A stretch of 64,000 nucleotides of DNA from Paenibacillus sp. GP183 (GCF_900104695.1 NZ_FNSW01000001.1:434001-498000); one strand, 5' to 3'. Positions 8,561-17,431 are shown, counted from the stretch's first letter. Notes: generated by a model from the sequence alone, not told the origin. A program made the numbers and translations.

Positions 8561-8868
8561 TGTTATTAATTTCATTGTAGCATCAGCAATATATTCAGGC
8601 ATTGTCGATACGGAATCACAATTGCTCTGTTTTGAGCCTTTTTCGACGGCATGACAAGGAATATTCGATGGGGAGCGACAAGCAGGCGCAATTGATTTTT
8701 AGGCTGTAAAGAGCTTGATATTTCAAGGGAAAAGCGATGGGGAGTGTTTTAAGTGACAATGGGGAGTAGTTAAGGCACACAAGCACAATGCCCTTTTCTT
8801 TTATTTTCTAAGCAACTATGTAATTCCATGCCGCGTCTATAGTGTAATAATCACTTTGGGGGCGCAGC
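8561..8868. other. intergenic region with three GATGGGGAG-type repeats
   Basis: No gene is supported here. ATGGGGAG occurs three times (near 8667, 8740 and 8759) at irregular spacing, and the last 50 bases form the leader of the gene at 8869. The meaning of the repeats is unknown. Confidence 0.35.
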
Positions 8869-9339
8869 ATGAAACGATTACTTATATCTTTATCCTTGCT
8901 TGGGGTATCCACTGCGGTATTTATAATTGATGGAACAAGCAACGCTAGATTGCATCCTGTCATTGCTGGTGGAATACAGAAACCAATACACATTACAGCA
9001 GTAACAGCACCAAAACCTATTTCCACTTCGGAAATTCGTGTTACTTATCGTGACGGAAAAACAGTTACCATGACAAGTAAAGATTTTCATCCAACCGAAA
9101 CAGATAATGCGGTTATTGCTACAGTTGAGTATGGAAACGGCGCAGTCGTTCATGTACCGCCAACGGACTTCGATCCTCTAACGGCGATGGATGAGCAGTT
9201 AGATTATTATAACTATCCGCGCAGACCTAAAAACGAAGACGATTTAAAGCGTTGGCGAGACGTAATGAGCCATGCGCAGCATTTTATCATCCCAACGTTT
9301 GGTGAAAGCAATGACTTTAATGAAGGAGAAAGAAAATGA
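8869..9339 (+). CDS. secreted or membrane-anchored protein, unknown function
   Basis: The 156-residue product begins with a hydrophobic signal segment (residues 4-21) and continues with a beta-prone region containing VTYRDGKTVTMTS and VEYGNGAVVHVPP, then a basic, polar tail. The stop codon overlaps the start of the next gene by ATGA, so the two are translationally coupled. A fragment of its last 28 codons plus the start of the next gene is repeated at about 21155-21280. The family is not recognised. Confidence 0.65.
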   Translation: MKRLLISLSLLGVSTAVFIIDGTSNARLHPVIAGGIQKPIHITAVTAPKPISTSEIRVTYRDGKTVTMTSKDFHPTETDNAVIATVEYGNGAVVHVPPTDFDPLTAMDEQLDYYNYPRRPKNEDDLKRWRDVMSHAQHFIIPTFGESNDFNEGERK

Positions 9340-10185
9340 AGATCATTGCATTATTACTTGTCATGGCGGCGTTTGTTGCTGAGATTTTCACTGACCATGA
9401 AGTAGGCGTTAAAGCCGCTACTCCTACTGTAGACACTTACGACAACATCATTAACGCATACAAGGCTCACCAGCAGGCTAATGGAGAATCCGACATAGAT
9501 ACTGTAATACAAGATAGCAGCAAAGCCAAAAGCAAAACGTTCTATATTCATGGCATAGACAGCGTTGTTTCCGCGCAACTCATTCCTGCTCACGCTGGAA
9601 TGAACAGTACAATTTTGAAGTTAGACCTTCAAAAAAGTAAGGACAGAGAAGTTATTGCGAAGGTATTAAAATGGCTTGGTTCTTCAAAAGTTGTTGGGGA
9701 TGCCAAAGATCAATTTATCTCTTTTGGTAGTAATCTAACATCATTAACTTTTAAGTTTAAATCAGGAGATATTATCAGCATTGAAGATGCTATAGGTACT
9801 TCTTCACCAATTAAGTTTGATGATGGCAATACGCAGATTCATTCAACGAATATTCAAAACCAAGTAACAGTTTATCAAAACAATAAAGCGCGGCGTATTG
9901 TTGCGCCGGAGTTGAAAGCATGGATCGAAAATGGATGGCAAAGTGAAGAATCGTTTGCGTTCACACCAGAAGAAGCAGTAGCAAAAGTGCTTAAAGAGCA
10001 TCCAGAGTTTCCAGCGGCAGCAAATGACGGATATTGGTGGTGTTCAAGGTCATAATGTTACTTTAACGAAGGATTATAATTTGCGTGTAGGTGATAAGGA
10101 AGTCATTCAGTATTGGGTATATAGTGTTGAACCAAATAGCATTACCTTGTTTGAGAAGCAAGATAATGTGCCTGAGATAAAGTGA
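9336..10185 (+). pseudogene. secreted protein with a single-base frameshift near its end
   Basis: An ATG with a good GAAGGAGA site overlaps the previous stop. A signal peptide (to about residue 30) precedes a lysine-rich domain. The reading frame stops at 10055, but in the +1 frame, starting near 10028 (after EFPAAAND), translation continues as DIGGVQGHNVTLTKDY...VEPNSITLFEKQDNVPEIK to a stop at 10183-10185. The continuation has normal composition and ends just before a terminator, so the ancestral gene was about 283 codons and one extra base near 10026-10032 shifted the frame. A sequencing error is the alternative. Function unknown. Confidence 0.7.
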
Positions 10186-10189
10186 ATCT

Positions 10190-10220
10190 GCGGCTATCCT
10201 ACATGGTTAGCCTTTTTTAT
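10190..10220 (+). terminator. rho-independent terminator
   Basis: GGCTA...TAGCC hairpin followed by TTTTTTAT, directly after the restored stop of the previous gene. This supports the longer ancestral frame. Confidence 0.7.
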
Positions 10221-10285
10221 TTAGATTGATGTTATAATGCCCATATGGAAGAAAGAGGAAGGGTTTTGATAAGGGGGGGTAAGCC

Positions 10286-10522
10286 ATGTTCGTTCCGCCG
10301 GAAGTCAGAGTGTTTAGTGTATTTGTAATGATTTTTTTCGCATTATGGACAGGAACTGCCTTGTTTGCTGCTATTGCGCCGTATACTTTATGGAAGATAA
10401 CGCAAAGTTGGAAGGCTGTCAAAGAACCTCCAAAGGCGTATTTTGTGTTGCAGAGGGTAATTGGGATTTTGTTTGCGGCAGTTGGTATTTCGTTTTGGGT
10501 GTTTGTATGGACTAGGCATTGA
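10286..10522 (+). CDS. small two-helix membrane protein
   Basis: The ATG follows AAGGGGGGGT with suitable spacing. The 78-residue product has two membrane segments (about 10-34 and 54-75) joined by a short polar loop with TQSWKAVKEPPKAY. No family is recognised. It begins a run of small plus-strand genes (10286, 10558, 10920, 11441, 12155), each with its own ribosome site. Confidence 0.65.
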   Translation: MFVPPEVRVFSVFVMIFFALWTGTALFAAIAPYTLWKITQSWKAVKEPPKAYFVLQRVIGILFAAVGISFWVFVWTRH

Positions 10523-10557
10523 AGTGGGCATGTCGCATGAATTATGGGGGTTGAATT

Positions 10558-10875
10558 ATGTTTCTATCGAGGAAATTCACCTTTTGGTTATCGATCATCA
10601 GCATTATGGTGTGTATAAATAACTATTGGGGTAATGATGAAAAAAACATACTGCTAATTGATTTGAATCCATTCTTAAATTCCATCGTTTATAAAGAGCC
10701 TTTCCGACACTGGATACTTGATTTTAATAATGCGAAAATCACTGATAGCGCAAGCATTAGGGTATCAACTAATGCTTATTATTTACATTTTGTCTCATTC
10801 TTTTTGATGGGATTTATCATAGACTTGATTATTTATTTATACAAACGCTATAGACAGTCAAGGGAGCAAGCCTAA
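10558..10875 (+). CDS. small membrane protein, unknown function
   Basis: The ATG is preceded by GGGGG at 7 bases. The 105-residue product has an N-terminal membrane segment (residues 8-22), an extracytoplasmic region of about 50 residues, and a C-terminal membrane segment (75-96) followed by a basic tail (YKRYRQSREQ). No function can be assigned. Confidence 0.6.
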   Translation: MFLSRKFTFWLSIISIMVCINNYWGNDEKNILLIDLNPFLNSIVYKEPFRHWILDFNNAKITDSASIRVSTNAYYLHFVSFFLMGFIIDLIIYLYKRYRQSREQA

Positions 10876-10919
10876 TAATTAAATGAATGATTTTATTTTA
10901 ATTTGAAGGAGATAAATTT

Positions 10920-11408
10920 GTGCAGTATTTCACTTTTGAGTTATGGTCTAAATTTAGTTCTGAAAATGAATTGGAAAGGCAACAGGCTGATGTACAGTGG
11001 GATGAAAATTCTAAGCTGTATTGGCATATGTTTGAGCAGTTGAAGGCTAGAATACCCAAGGAGACGATTGAATTTTTCACTAATGAAGGATTTCATGATT
11101 ATCATATTCAAAATCTTGAAATGGTACATGGAGATTATAAACAGAAAAACCCCATTGATGTTGTAATTACAGTAACAAATGCAATTGATACATGGAAACT
11201 CAATTACAAATGCGTTCAACGATTTGAAGTCCAGTACAACCCAAACTCTCCTTCTTTATCATTCCACAATGGATTTGATGATTGGGGCTACGATGAATTA
11301 ATAGCGGTGAATGAAGAAGTATTATCTCACGAAATTCTGTTTGCATCAGGTGCAACCATTCTTATTCATTTCCCTAATCAGAACATTCTAATAGAAAAAG
11401 TTGAATGA
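10920..11408 (+). CDS. DUF4085-like protein
   Basis: The GTG start follows GAAGGAG. The 162-residue product begins MQYFTFELW, like the start of DUF4085 proteins, and continues as a soluble protein with helices first and strands later. A hydrophobic strand-rich end carries SHEILFASGATILIHF. DUF4085 proteins have no known function. No signal peptide is present. The assignment rests on a short N-terminal pattern and is tentative. Confidence 0.55.
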   Translation: MQYFTFELWSKFSSENELERQQADVQWDENSKLYWHMFEQLKARIPKETIEFFTNEGFHDYHIQNLEMVHGDYKQKNPIDVVITVTNAIDTWKLNYKCVQRFEVQYNPNSPSLSFHNGFDDWGYDELIAVNEEVLSHEILFASGATILIHFPNQNILIEKVE

Positions 11409-11440
11409 AAGCACGATTTGGTTGAAAGTAGGTATTTGCC

Positions 11441-12112
11441 ATGATCCCTTGGTTGGAGGAAGTTGAACGAAAATCCTTTAATACAGTTATGCCGGAACAT
11501 AAACCCTATAGGATTGAGAAGATGTATCTTGAAATTACGCCCACCAATATAACTGAACTAGGACAACTCTTTACGGCGGCAAGCTTTTTGCTATCTGACA
11601 ATACAATGGTTCAATTGCCAGCGCGTGATCTAATCGCAAGAAATTTGATTTTTAGTGATATTGCGCCGCACTTTAAAGAAATAAAAGTTGTGCTTATCGA
11701 CAATCAGATCGAAGTCGTTATGATGCAGTATTTAATGGGTTCATCACGACAAATGTTACAAGACCTATTCTTATGTGGCTTATATCCAGTTGTTTCTGAT
11801 ATTTACCGCAGCAAAGAAATGAATTTGCTTGGTTCTCATAAGCCGCGACGCGCTATTCAGAGATATAGAGTTAAAGCGGAATGGTTAGAGCCTTCACAAT
11901 TAGCGGCTACTTTATCAATTCAACAGTTTGTCGAAAGTGCTTACTTTACAAGGGGTGATTTCCTGCCGCTGTCGCCTACAGGTTGGAAGTTGGAAGATGA
12001 ATTGCGCAATTCAATTACGCTTCGGACGTTTTGTTCCTTTGTACCTCACATAGAACTGGTGGTTGATGTAGATGATCTAAGTGTCGTGGGGCTTGAATTA
12101 TATCCGGCGTAG
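11441..12112 (+). CDS. cytoplasmic protein of unknown function
   Basis: The ATG at 11441 begins a 223-residue soluble product with no signal peptide or membrane segment. The product reads as alternating helices and strands and ends IELVVDVDDLSVVGLELYPA. The upstream ribosome site is weak (GAAAGTAGG, about 11 bases away). No motif I know is present. It lies 32 bases after the preceding gene on the same strand. Confidence 0.55.
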   Translation: MIPWLEEVERKSFNTVMPEHKPYRIEKMYLEITPTNITELGQLFTAASFLLSDNTMVQLPARDLIARNLIFSDIAPHFKEIKVVLIDNQIEVVMMQYLMGSSRQMLQDLFLCGLYPVVSDIYRSKEMNLLGSHKPRRAIQRYRVKAEWLEPSQLAATLSIQQFVESAYFTRGDFLPLSPTGWKLEDELRNSITLRTFCSFVPHIELVVDVDDLSVVGLELYPA

Positions 12113-12154
12113 TTAATTAAACGAGCAATTTTATATAGCTAAAGGGGTGGACAT

Positions 12155-12628
12155 ATGAAGAAAATCTTTGGAGTTTTGGTTATCTTGATTGCAATTTTTT
12201 CGCTTTCATACAAATACATCTATAATCGAGTTATTGAGCCATTTATGATTGATGCAGCTACAGAAACAATCGAATCCGCTGCTTCGGGGCTGTTGAATAC
12301 CCAACAAACTTACAAATATAGACTTGTTAATACAAGTGATAAATCGGTGAAATTATTAAAAATTGAGTTGCAAGACTATAAGGGGATAAAAATTGATGAT
12401 GTGACTATTGACGGTAAAGCATTTAGTGTTCAAGACGTTCCTACTCATAGGACATACACAAGTTCTAATTCTTGGTCAACGAACAATCATGGTGTCAATA
12501 TTGAATATCATGTAGAAATCAAAGAACCAGTTATTCATAATCCCAAGACTTTTCTGATAACTTATTCGTATTGGGGCTTCAATCATCAACAAATAGTGAA
12601 GAATCCTATTGTATCACCTTCTAAATAA
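12155..12628 (+). CDS. membrane-anchored extracytoplasmic protein
   Basis: AAAGGGGTGG precedes the ATG. The first 25 residues are a membrane anchor. The rest is a beta-rich domain of about 120 residues with YKYRLVNTSDKSVKLLKIEL, suggesting an immunoglobulin-like fold. Function unknown. Confidence 0.6.
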   Translation: MKKIFGVLVILIAIFSLSYKYIYNRVIEPFMIDAATETIESAASGLLNTQQTYKYRLVNTSDKSVKLLKIELQDYKGIKIDDVTIDGKAFSVQDVPTHRTYTSSNSWSTNNHGVNIEYHVEIKEPVIHNPKTFLITYSYWGFNHQQIVKNPIVSPSK

Positions 12629-12787
12629 AACATGGATTTTATTTAACAAAAAACTAGATTCGTAGTAGGATGTTGGAATGATTCCATATTTCACCAATTT
12701 GTAATGTGCACTGTGACCTATGGCACAATTAATGACATATAATTGAGGTAGTGTTTTGATAATTCTGTCATATGGAGAGTGATTGAA

Positions 12788-13588
12788 TTGATTACAGGAT
12801 ATGCTCATTATCATAATGGTAAGTTATATTACGAAGCAGATGGAGTAGGGGAACCTTTGCTCCTGATTCATGGCATTGACTCAGACATACGATTATGGGA
12901 CGACCAGTATAAAGAACTCTCAAAACATTTTCGAGTGATTCGATTTGATTTACGAGGATTTGGAAACTCCCCTTTTCCAGAAGGTGAATGTAATAATAAT
13001 GATGATATTCTTTTGATTCTCCAGACCTTGGGTATTGAGAATGAAAAGGTTAATCTTGTTGGTTATTCTTTCGGCGGCACTATTGCCGTAAATTTTGCCT
13101 TGGAATATCCTGACCATGTAAACTCAATAATACTTGTCTCTCCAGGACTTATTGGATACGCATGGTCAGAAGAATCAATTCAGTACCATCGCAACTTTCA
13201 CCAAGCTATGCAAGATAGGGATTTCGAGAGAATGTTTGATCTACTTTATTGGAAAAGTGTCTATGGACAATATAGAACCGAAGAAGAAATTGATTTAGAT
13301 ACGATTTGTCAAAAGCTAAGATTGATGTTTGAACATGCTTTAACTATTCCAAGAGAGGGGAAGCTTACGCCAATTGGAAACCAAATTGAACGTCTCCATG
13401 AAATAGCTTCCCCTACATTGGTAGTTACGGGCAAACTTAATTTCGACGATTACAAAGATGTGGCTCAAATTTATACCTCAAAAATCCCAAATGCAAAGAT
13501 GGTCTTAATGGAAGGGGTATCTCATTTAGTCAATATGGAGCAACCTGAAACATTTAATAACTTAGTTAGAGATTTTTTAGCTTGCTGA
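12788..13588 (+). CDS. alpha/beta-fold hydrolase
   Basis: The TTG at 12788 is preferred because GGAGAG lies 8 bases upstream, whereas the in-frame GTG at 12779 abuts it. The 266-residue product has the alpha/beta hydrolase layout: oxyanion-loop LLIHGIDSD near residue 27, RFDLRGFGNS near 52, the nucleophile elbow GYSFGG (Ser near 94), a cap region, an acid site in VVTGKLNFDDY and the catalytic His in GVSHLVNMEQP near the end. It is probably a soluble esterase or C-C hydrolase; the substrate is unknown. It stands alone. Confidence 0.85.
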   Translation: MITGYAHYHNGKLYYEADGVGEPLLLIHGIDSDIRLWDDQYKELSKHFRVIRFDLRGFGNSPFPEGECNNNDDILLILQTLGIENEKVNLVGYSFGGTIAVNFALEYPDHVNSIILVSPGLIGYAWSEESIQYHRNFHQAMQDRDFERMFDLLYWKSVYGQYRTEEEIDLDTICQKLRLMFEHALTIPREGKLTPIGNQIERLHEIASPTLVVTGKLNFDDYKDVAQIYTSKIPNAKMVLMEGVSHLVNMEQPETFNNLVRDFLAC

Positions 13589-13654
13589 TTAATAGTATCT
13601 ACAAAGCTGTTTTGATAAAAGAGAAGTTTCATTAAAAGGGAATATTTCTTTGGT

Positions 13655-14578
13655 TTGTCTTTCGGTTGGATGATTTACTTTGTTGCAAAGGAGTTGAAAA
13701 CTAACTTGGAGGATTTCACATATAAATTTCCATCAGGTTTCAAAATTGCTGAAAATTTGTTGGAAACCAGTCAGAAGGCACTTGATATACCAATAGGCTC
13801 TACACTTCGTGGAATACTCTTATCCCTTCAGCTTAAATGCCATCGTCTTTTTGCTGCTTCTATAACATTAATACGAACTGGTTATGCAGTTGAAGCACAA
13901 AGCCATCTAAGAAGCATTTTAGAAACGATGATTTCAGCGAAATACTTGATACTTGATCCTGTTAAACATGGAGATATGTTTAAAAACTTTGAAATCATTG
14001 AAAAATGGAAAATGGCGGAAGATTATGAACAGGCAATGAAGCTTTATATTTGTTCACCTTCAATTATAGTAGCGGATCCTTTAAGTGAAGAGTTTATCAA
14101 CGCGTATAAATCATACCAGGAAGCTTGTGAAAGTCTAAATAAGCTAAAACCGCAATATGAAAAGGCAGATAGTAAACGAAATGAATGGATTGAAGAATTA
14201 AAGCAAGAAGGAATTAAGAGACCTAATAAAGACAGTTGGTCTCTACGGAATAATTATGAAATGGCACTTGCAACGGGCATGGACTTTTATTATTTCATGG
14301 TATTCAAGACATTTTCAAATTTGGTTCATCCGTCCACATTATCGGCAAATAAATATAGGAGTAAGACAGATGGATTATTAATCGACCCAAGTCCTTTGGG
14401 AATAAGACGAGATTTAATGGGAGCGTGCGTTCTGAACATACATATGACGCACACGATTGCAGAATTTTATAGCAATAATATCGTTTTAGAACAACTTGAA
14501 TTTATCGGAAAGGAAATTGAAGTAATACGTGCTTCTAATGAATTTAAAGAGGTAGACCCCATTTTTGGAAGGAGTTAA
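13655..14578 (+). CDS. DUF5677-like helical protein
   Basis: The 307-residue product is almost entirely helical. RTGYAVEAQSHLRSILETMISAKYL near residues 75-100 and FSNLVHPSTLSANKY near 230 resemble DUF5677 proteins, which are uncharacterised and often found in accessory regions. The start is unclear: the TTG at 13655 has AAAAGGG 14 bases upstream, and an in-frame ATG lies at 13670. No membrane segment is strong enough to call. The context does not suggest a partner. Confidence 0.55.
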   Translation: MSFGWMIYFVAKELKTNLEDFTYKFPSGFKIAENLLETSQKALDIPIGSTLRGILLSLQLKCHRLFAASITLIRTGYAVEAQSHLRSILETMISAKYLILDPVKHGDMFKNFEIIEKWKMAEDYEQAMKLYICSPSIIVADPLSEEFINAYKSYQEACESLNKLKPQYEKADSKRNEWIEELKQEGIKRPNKDSWSLRNNYEMALATGMDFYYFMVFKTFSNLVHPSTLSANKYRSKTDGLLIDPSPLGIRRDLMGACVLNIHMTHTIAEFYSNNIVLEQLEFIGKEIEVIRASNEFKEVDPIFGRS

Positions 14579-14677
14579 TGTTAAAATAAACCAGCGGCGA
14601 AAGCCGCTTACATCAGCTTAGAACAAAGGTGGGGATTCTTGTTTGATAAGAAGCCGGAAGAGTGTGTTGTAGGCATA

Positions 14678-14705
14678 AGCAGGCATAATAGCCTGCTTTT
14701 TGTTT
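14678..14705 (+). terminator. rho-independent terminator
   Basis: Perfect AGCAGGC...GCCTGCT hairpin with a 6-base loop followed by TTTTTG, between the DUF5677-like gene and the GIY-YIG cluster. Confidence 0.8.
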
Positions 14706-14793
14706 TCGTAAAAAAGCGAAAAAAACAATAAGAATCTGACTAATGATGGTATAATCTATACGACACCTAACTGAAATATTGGAGAATGAAATA

Positions 14794-15273
14794 ATGTCAT
14801 TGGAAAAAGTGCAATTAATAACAAGCTGGTTGAATCAATCTATCAATAACTTTTCTTTTAATTTTTGTACGAAGGGTGAAAAAATTGATAGTGTCTCTGT
14901 CCAGAACAGCATAGCTAGAATGCTGGACGATTACGGGAAAAGCGAATGTATCTATTTACTTTGCATTAAAAACGAATTAGATTATGTACCGATTTATATT
15001 GGCAAAAGTAAAACACCAGAAAATCGTTGGCGCAGTCATATAAAAAACCTCTTTGACGGAAAAGCTTCGTACGCAAGATGGAAAAGTTTTTTGCTTGAAA
15101 ATGATGTAGCGAAGCATAATTGTTTGTTAATTGTTGTTCCTGACATAGCAATATCAGAGCCGCCGATCAGTGGGTTTCCCAAGACCATAGGCTCAATTGA
15201 GTATCAGCTTGTAAGTTTAGCATCCGATGCTTATCCGGATACACTTCTAAATCATGAGGGAAACCGCAGATGA
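14794..15273 (+). CDS. GIY-YIG-like nuclease-fold protein, first of two
   Basis: The ATG at 14794 has GGAGAA 7 bases upstream. In the 159-residue product a GIY-YIG core can be read near residues 50-80: CIYLLCIKNELDYVPIYIGKS followed by ENRWRSHI. Here IYL and YIG take the positions of GIY and YIG, with the conserved Arg and His after them. The end SIEYQLVSLASDAYPDTLLNHEG is shared in pattern with the next protein. It overlaps that gene by ATGA and forms the first gene of a three-gene set. Nuclease activity is inferred from the fold only. Confidence 0.65.
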   Translation: MSLEKVQLITSWLNQSINNFSFNFCTKGEKIDSVSVQNSIARMLDDYGKSECIYLLCIKNELDYVPIYIGKSKTPENRWRSHIKNLFDGKASYARWKSFLLENDVAKHNCLLIVVPDIAISEPPISGFPKTIGSIEYQLVSLASDAYPDTLLNHEGNRR

Positions 15274-15887
15274 TAAATATCAATGAGTGGCTATTTCGGT
15301 TAGACAATCATTATTTCGTACCTTTGTTTAATACAGTTGATAACTTGATTGTTAATGTGAAAGCTAAAAATGATCGTACCCTACTCATGCGTTCTGTGGA
15401 AATGGAAGCAGCCGTAATAAAAACCATCGAAGACAATATTGACCGCGATGATTGGGAAGGAATTATTTATGTAATGGGAAAACAGGAGCAAGAAACTTTT
15501 CAACCAATGTATATTGGCAAGGCAGAAAAGAAGGGTGTTTCAAATCCGATCAGTGCAAACATAAAGAACATAAGACGTAACAAGCATATGTTTGCTAGGT
15601 GGGGCGATGGTATTGCTTATCACATCGGTGACCTAAGCCACGCTATCTTTAAGTTTGATGCATATCAACAACCAACTAAAAAGTATATGCGATGGGCAGA
15701 AGCGTTATTTTTTTCTTATGAACCTCCAAAGCTTAAAGAACAGATATACTTTTATATTGCACCTTGGTTTACAGGTAATAAAGGTTTATCTGGCTTAACA
15801 TGCTCATTGCCAGCGGTAGAAAAAGAAATGATAGCTATAGCATCGGTTCAATTCGCAGATACATTATTAAACGTCGATGGGACGTAA
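15270..15887 (+). CDS. GIY-YIG-like protein, second of two
   Basis: It overlaps the previous stop by ATGA, so it is translationally coupled. The 205-residue product contains GIIYVMGKQEQETFQPMYIGKAEK at residues 64-87, again an IY...YIG arrangement. It then has an insert rich in W and Y, and ends KEMIAIASVQFADTLLNVDG, matching the end of its neighbour. The two are likely diverged paralogues that act together. No C-terminal DNA-binding domain is visible. Confidence 0.6.
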   Translation: MININEWLFRLDNHYFVPLFNTVDNLIVNVKAKNDRTLLMRSVEMEAAVIKTIEDNIDRDDWEGIIYVMGKQEQETFQPMYIGKAEKKGVSNPISANIKNIRRNKHMFARWGDGIAYHIGDLSHAIFKFDAYQQPTKKYMRWAEALFFSYEPPKLKEQIYFYIAPWFTGNKGLSGLTCSLPAVEKEMIAIASVQFADTLLNVDGT

Positions 15888-15898
15888 AGGTGGTATAT

Positions 15899-16312
15899 AT
15901 GTACGCTTTGATTAGTTGTACCAAACTGAAACAAGATAAAGCTTGTTTGGCGAGAGAAATGTATTTGAAATCAACCTTGTTTAGCAAGGCTGTTAGATAT
16001 ATCGAACTGAAAGGATATGACGATTGGTTTATACTTTCGGCTAAGTATGGTTTGTTAAACAAGGACGAGGTAATTGAGCCTTATGACGTTACATTAAACA
16101 ATATGAAGTCGGCTGAAAAGAAAGAATGGTCTAGGAAAGTCGCGGATCAGATACAAAGTTTGAAGTTAAAGAATGTAGACTTTTATGCAGGAGCGAATTA
16201 TCGAGAACATCTATTACCGTTGTTAGATGCGCAAGGGGTTAAATTTAATGTGCCACTTCTTGGAAAAGGAATCGGGGAACAATTACAGTTTTATACTAGA
16301 CAGATGAAGTAG
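15899..16312 (+). CDS. DUF6884-like protein
   Basis: The ATG at 15899 is chosen because AAAGGTGG lies 8 bases upstream; an upstream open stretch overlaps the preceding gene. The 137-residue product begins MYALISCTKLKQDKACLAREMY and has FILSAKYGLLNKDEVIEPYD, the signature pattern of DUF6884 proteins, followed by a C-terminal DFYAGANYREHLLPLL. DUF6884 is uncharacterised and common in phages and accessory regions. It is the third gene of a tight cluster with two GIY-YIG-like genes and is followed by a terminator. Confidence 0.75.
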   Translation: MYALISCTKLKQDKACLAREMYLKSTLFSKAVRYIELKGYDDWFILSAKYGLLNKDEVIEPYDVTLNNMKSAEKKEWSRKVADQIQSLKLKNVDFYAGANYREHLLPLLDAQGVKFNVPLLGKGIGEQLQFYTRQMK

Positions 16313-16315
16313 TTA

Positions 16316-16337
16316 CGCGCCGTTAAGCGGCGTTTTG
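16316..16337 (+). terminator. terminator of the GIY-YIG/DUF6884 cluster
   Basis: CGCCG-TTAAG-CGGCG hairpin followed by TTTTG, 5 bases after the stop of the 15899-16312 gene. Confidence 0.75.
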
Positions 16338-16363
16338 TTAAATGAAAGATGGTTTTTATCCAA

Positions 16364-16391
16364 GAAAAAACCGACACAATAGGATGTCGGT
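16364..16391 (-). terminator. minus-strand terminator
   Basis: On the minus strand CCGACA...TGTCGG is followed by a run of T. It ends the small minus-strand gene at 16401-16577 and supports its reality. Confidence 0.8.
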
Positions 16392-16400
16392 TGATTAGAT

Positions 16401-16577
16401 TCATTCAATTGTATCCGCGTTTTTCAAAGCATGATCCCAACTTGGGAAGTAAAACAAAGCATTTTGTAATAGTTCAGGATGGGATTGTTTTAGTTTCTTC
16501 TTGTTTAAAACTTCGCCACTTGTTTTTAATTGCCGAATTTGAGTAATAACATCAACTACACTCATACTTGCATCCAA
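16401..16577 (-). CDS. 58-residue protein with a homing-endonuclease-associated repeat
   Basis: On the minus strand a TTG start follows AAAGGAG by 10 bases. The frame encodes VVDVITQIRQLKTSGEVL, then KKLKQSHPELLQNALFYF, PSWDHALKNA and a stop. The spacing of the hydrophobics with HPELLQNALFYFPSWDHAL matches the homing-endonuclease-associated helical repeat (L..G......P.L...A...F.SW..AL), thought to bind DNA. One copy of the repeat makes up the whole protein. A strong terminator follows the stop. It is antisense to nothing else and lies 4-5 bases from that terminator. Confidence 0.65.
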   Translation of the reverse strand: MDASMSVVDVITQIRQLKTSGEVLNKKKLKQSHPELLQNALFYFPSWDHALKNADTIE

Positions 16578-16732
16578 TAAAACTTCGCTCCTTTAAAGTG
16601 GTAATTTTAATAATATAATCTCCTTTAAGCTGTACATTATTCACTTGTTGGAGAAGGCGCTGAAAAGCGCCATTTTTGTTTAATTCATTGGTTTGGAGGA
16701 AGTATAATAGCATCCAAAGTTAGGAAGATGGA

Positions 16733-17422
16733 TTGAACATATTGCGGCTGTTTTCTTTAATGCTTGCAATGTCATTGTTTTTAATATCTAGTGTTGTCAT
16801 TGCTAATCCAGACCAACCGCAGGATGCTAACAAATTAGAGGAACGTCTTAAACGTTTAGAACCGGATGTGCCAAAAGATATTACTGATCCACCTTTTTTT
16901 CAATCGCCGTTTCCACTCAAAGTTAAACCTGCGCAAGACATAATTAAAAACGGTAGGAATCTTCCCTATAAGGTACTCCTTGATAAACCAAATTGGCAGC
17001 GTCCTGCTTACAAATCTTTCTGGCATAGCAGCGTTTCAGGTGGTCGGTGGTCTTGCGTACCGAATCGAATACATTACGCAATGCACCGATTGTTTACTGC
17101 ACCGACAGCCGCGCTATCTAATTATTATGATTTCATACATAATCTTGGATTAGATGAAGAATTGGCGAATGTTCAAGCACAACCTCAAAATGCGGATCGG
17201 GAAAGATTTATCGGTCAAATCATAGTCGTTGTCATGCAAGCAAAAATCGAAAGAGTAATTACAAGGGGAAACCAAGTCGTTTTAGTTGCAAGACCACAAA
17301 GGAATGGTGTACAAGCTTTGACGGTTAACAAAATGGATATGAGGCTTGATAATCCGAATGAAGCGGTGCTGTTTCAGCTTGTAACGCTTAATGGTGATGA
17401 AATTGATTATTCGTTGCTGTAG
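16733..17422 (+). CDS. secreted protein, intact member of a two-copy family
   Basis: The TTG start follows AGGAAGA. A signal peptide of about 24 residues (cut before NPD) precedes PQDANKLEERLKRLEPDVPKDI, a proline-rich stretch, and PYKVLLDKPNWQRPAYKSFW. The C-terminal 90 residues are beta-prone. No known family. The first 90 codons are repeated in a broken copy at 49963-50232, which stops exactly after NWQRP/DWQRP. Function unknown, but two family members in one window point to an exported accessory protein. Confidence 0.65.
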   Translation: MNILRLFSLMLAMSLFLISSVVIANPDQPQDANKLEERLKRLEPDVPKDITDPPFFQSPFPLKVKPAQDIIKNGRNLPYKVLLDKPNWQRPAYKSFWHSSVSGGRWSCVPNRIHYAMHRLFTAPTAALSNYYDFIHNLGLDEELANVQAQPQNADRERFIGQIIVVVMQAKIERVITRGNQVVLVARPQRNGVQALTVNKMDMRLDNPNEAVLFQLVTLNGDEIDYSLL

Positions 17423-17431
17423 GTGGGAAAT

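Noticed and set aside
16349-16546. Plus-strand open frame of 65 codons
   Set aside because: It lies opposite a better-supported minus-strand gene (16401-16577) with start, repeat pattern and terminator.
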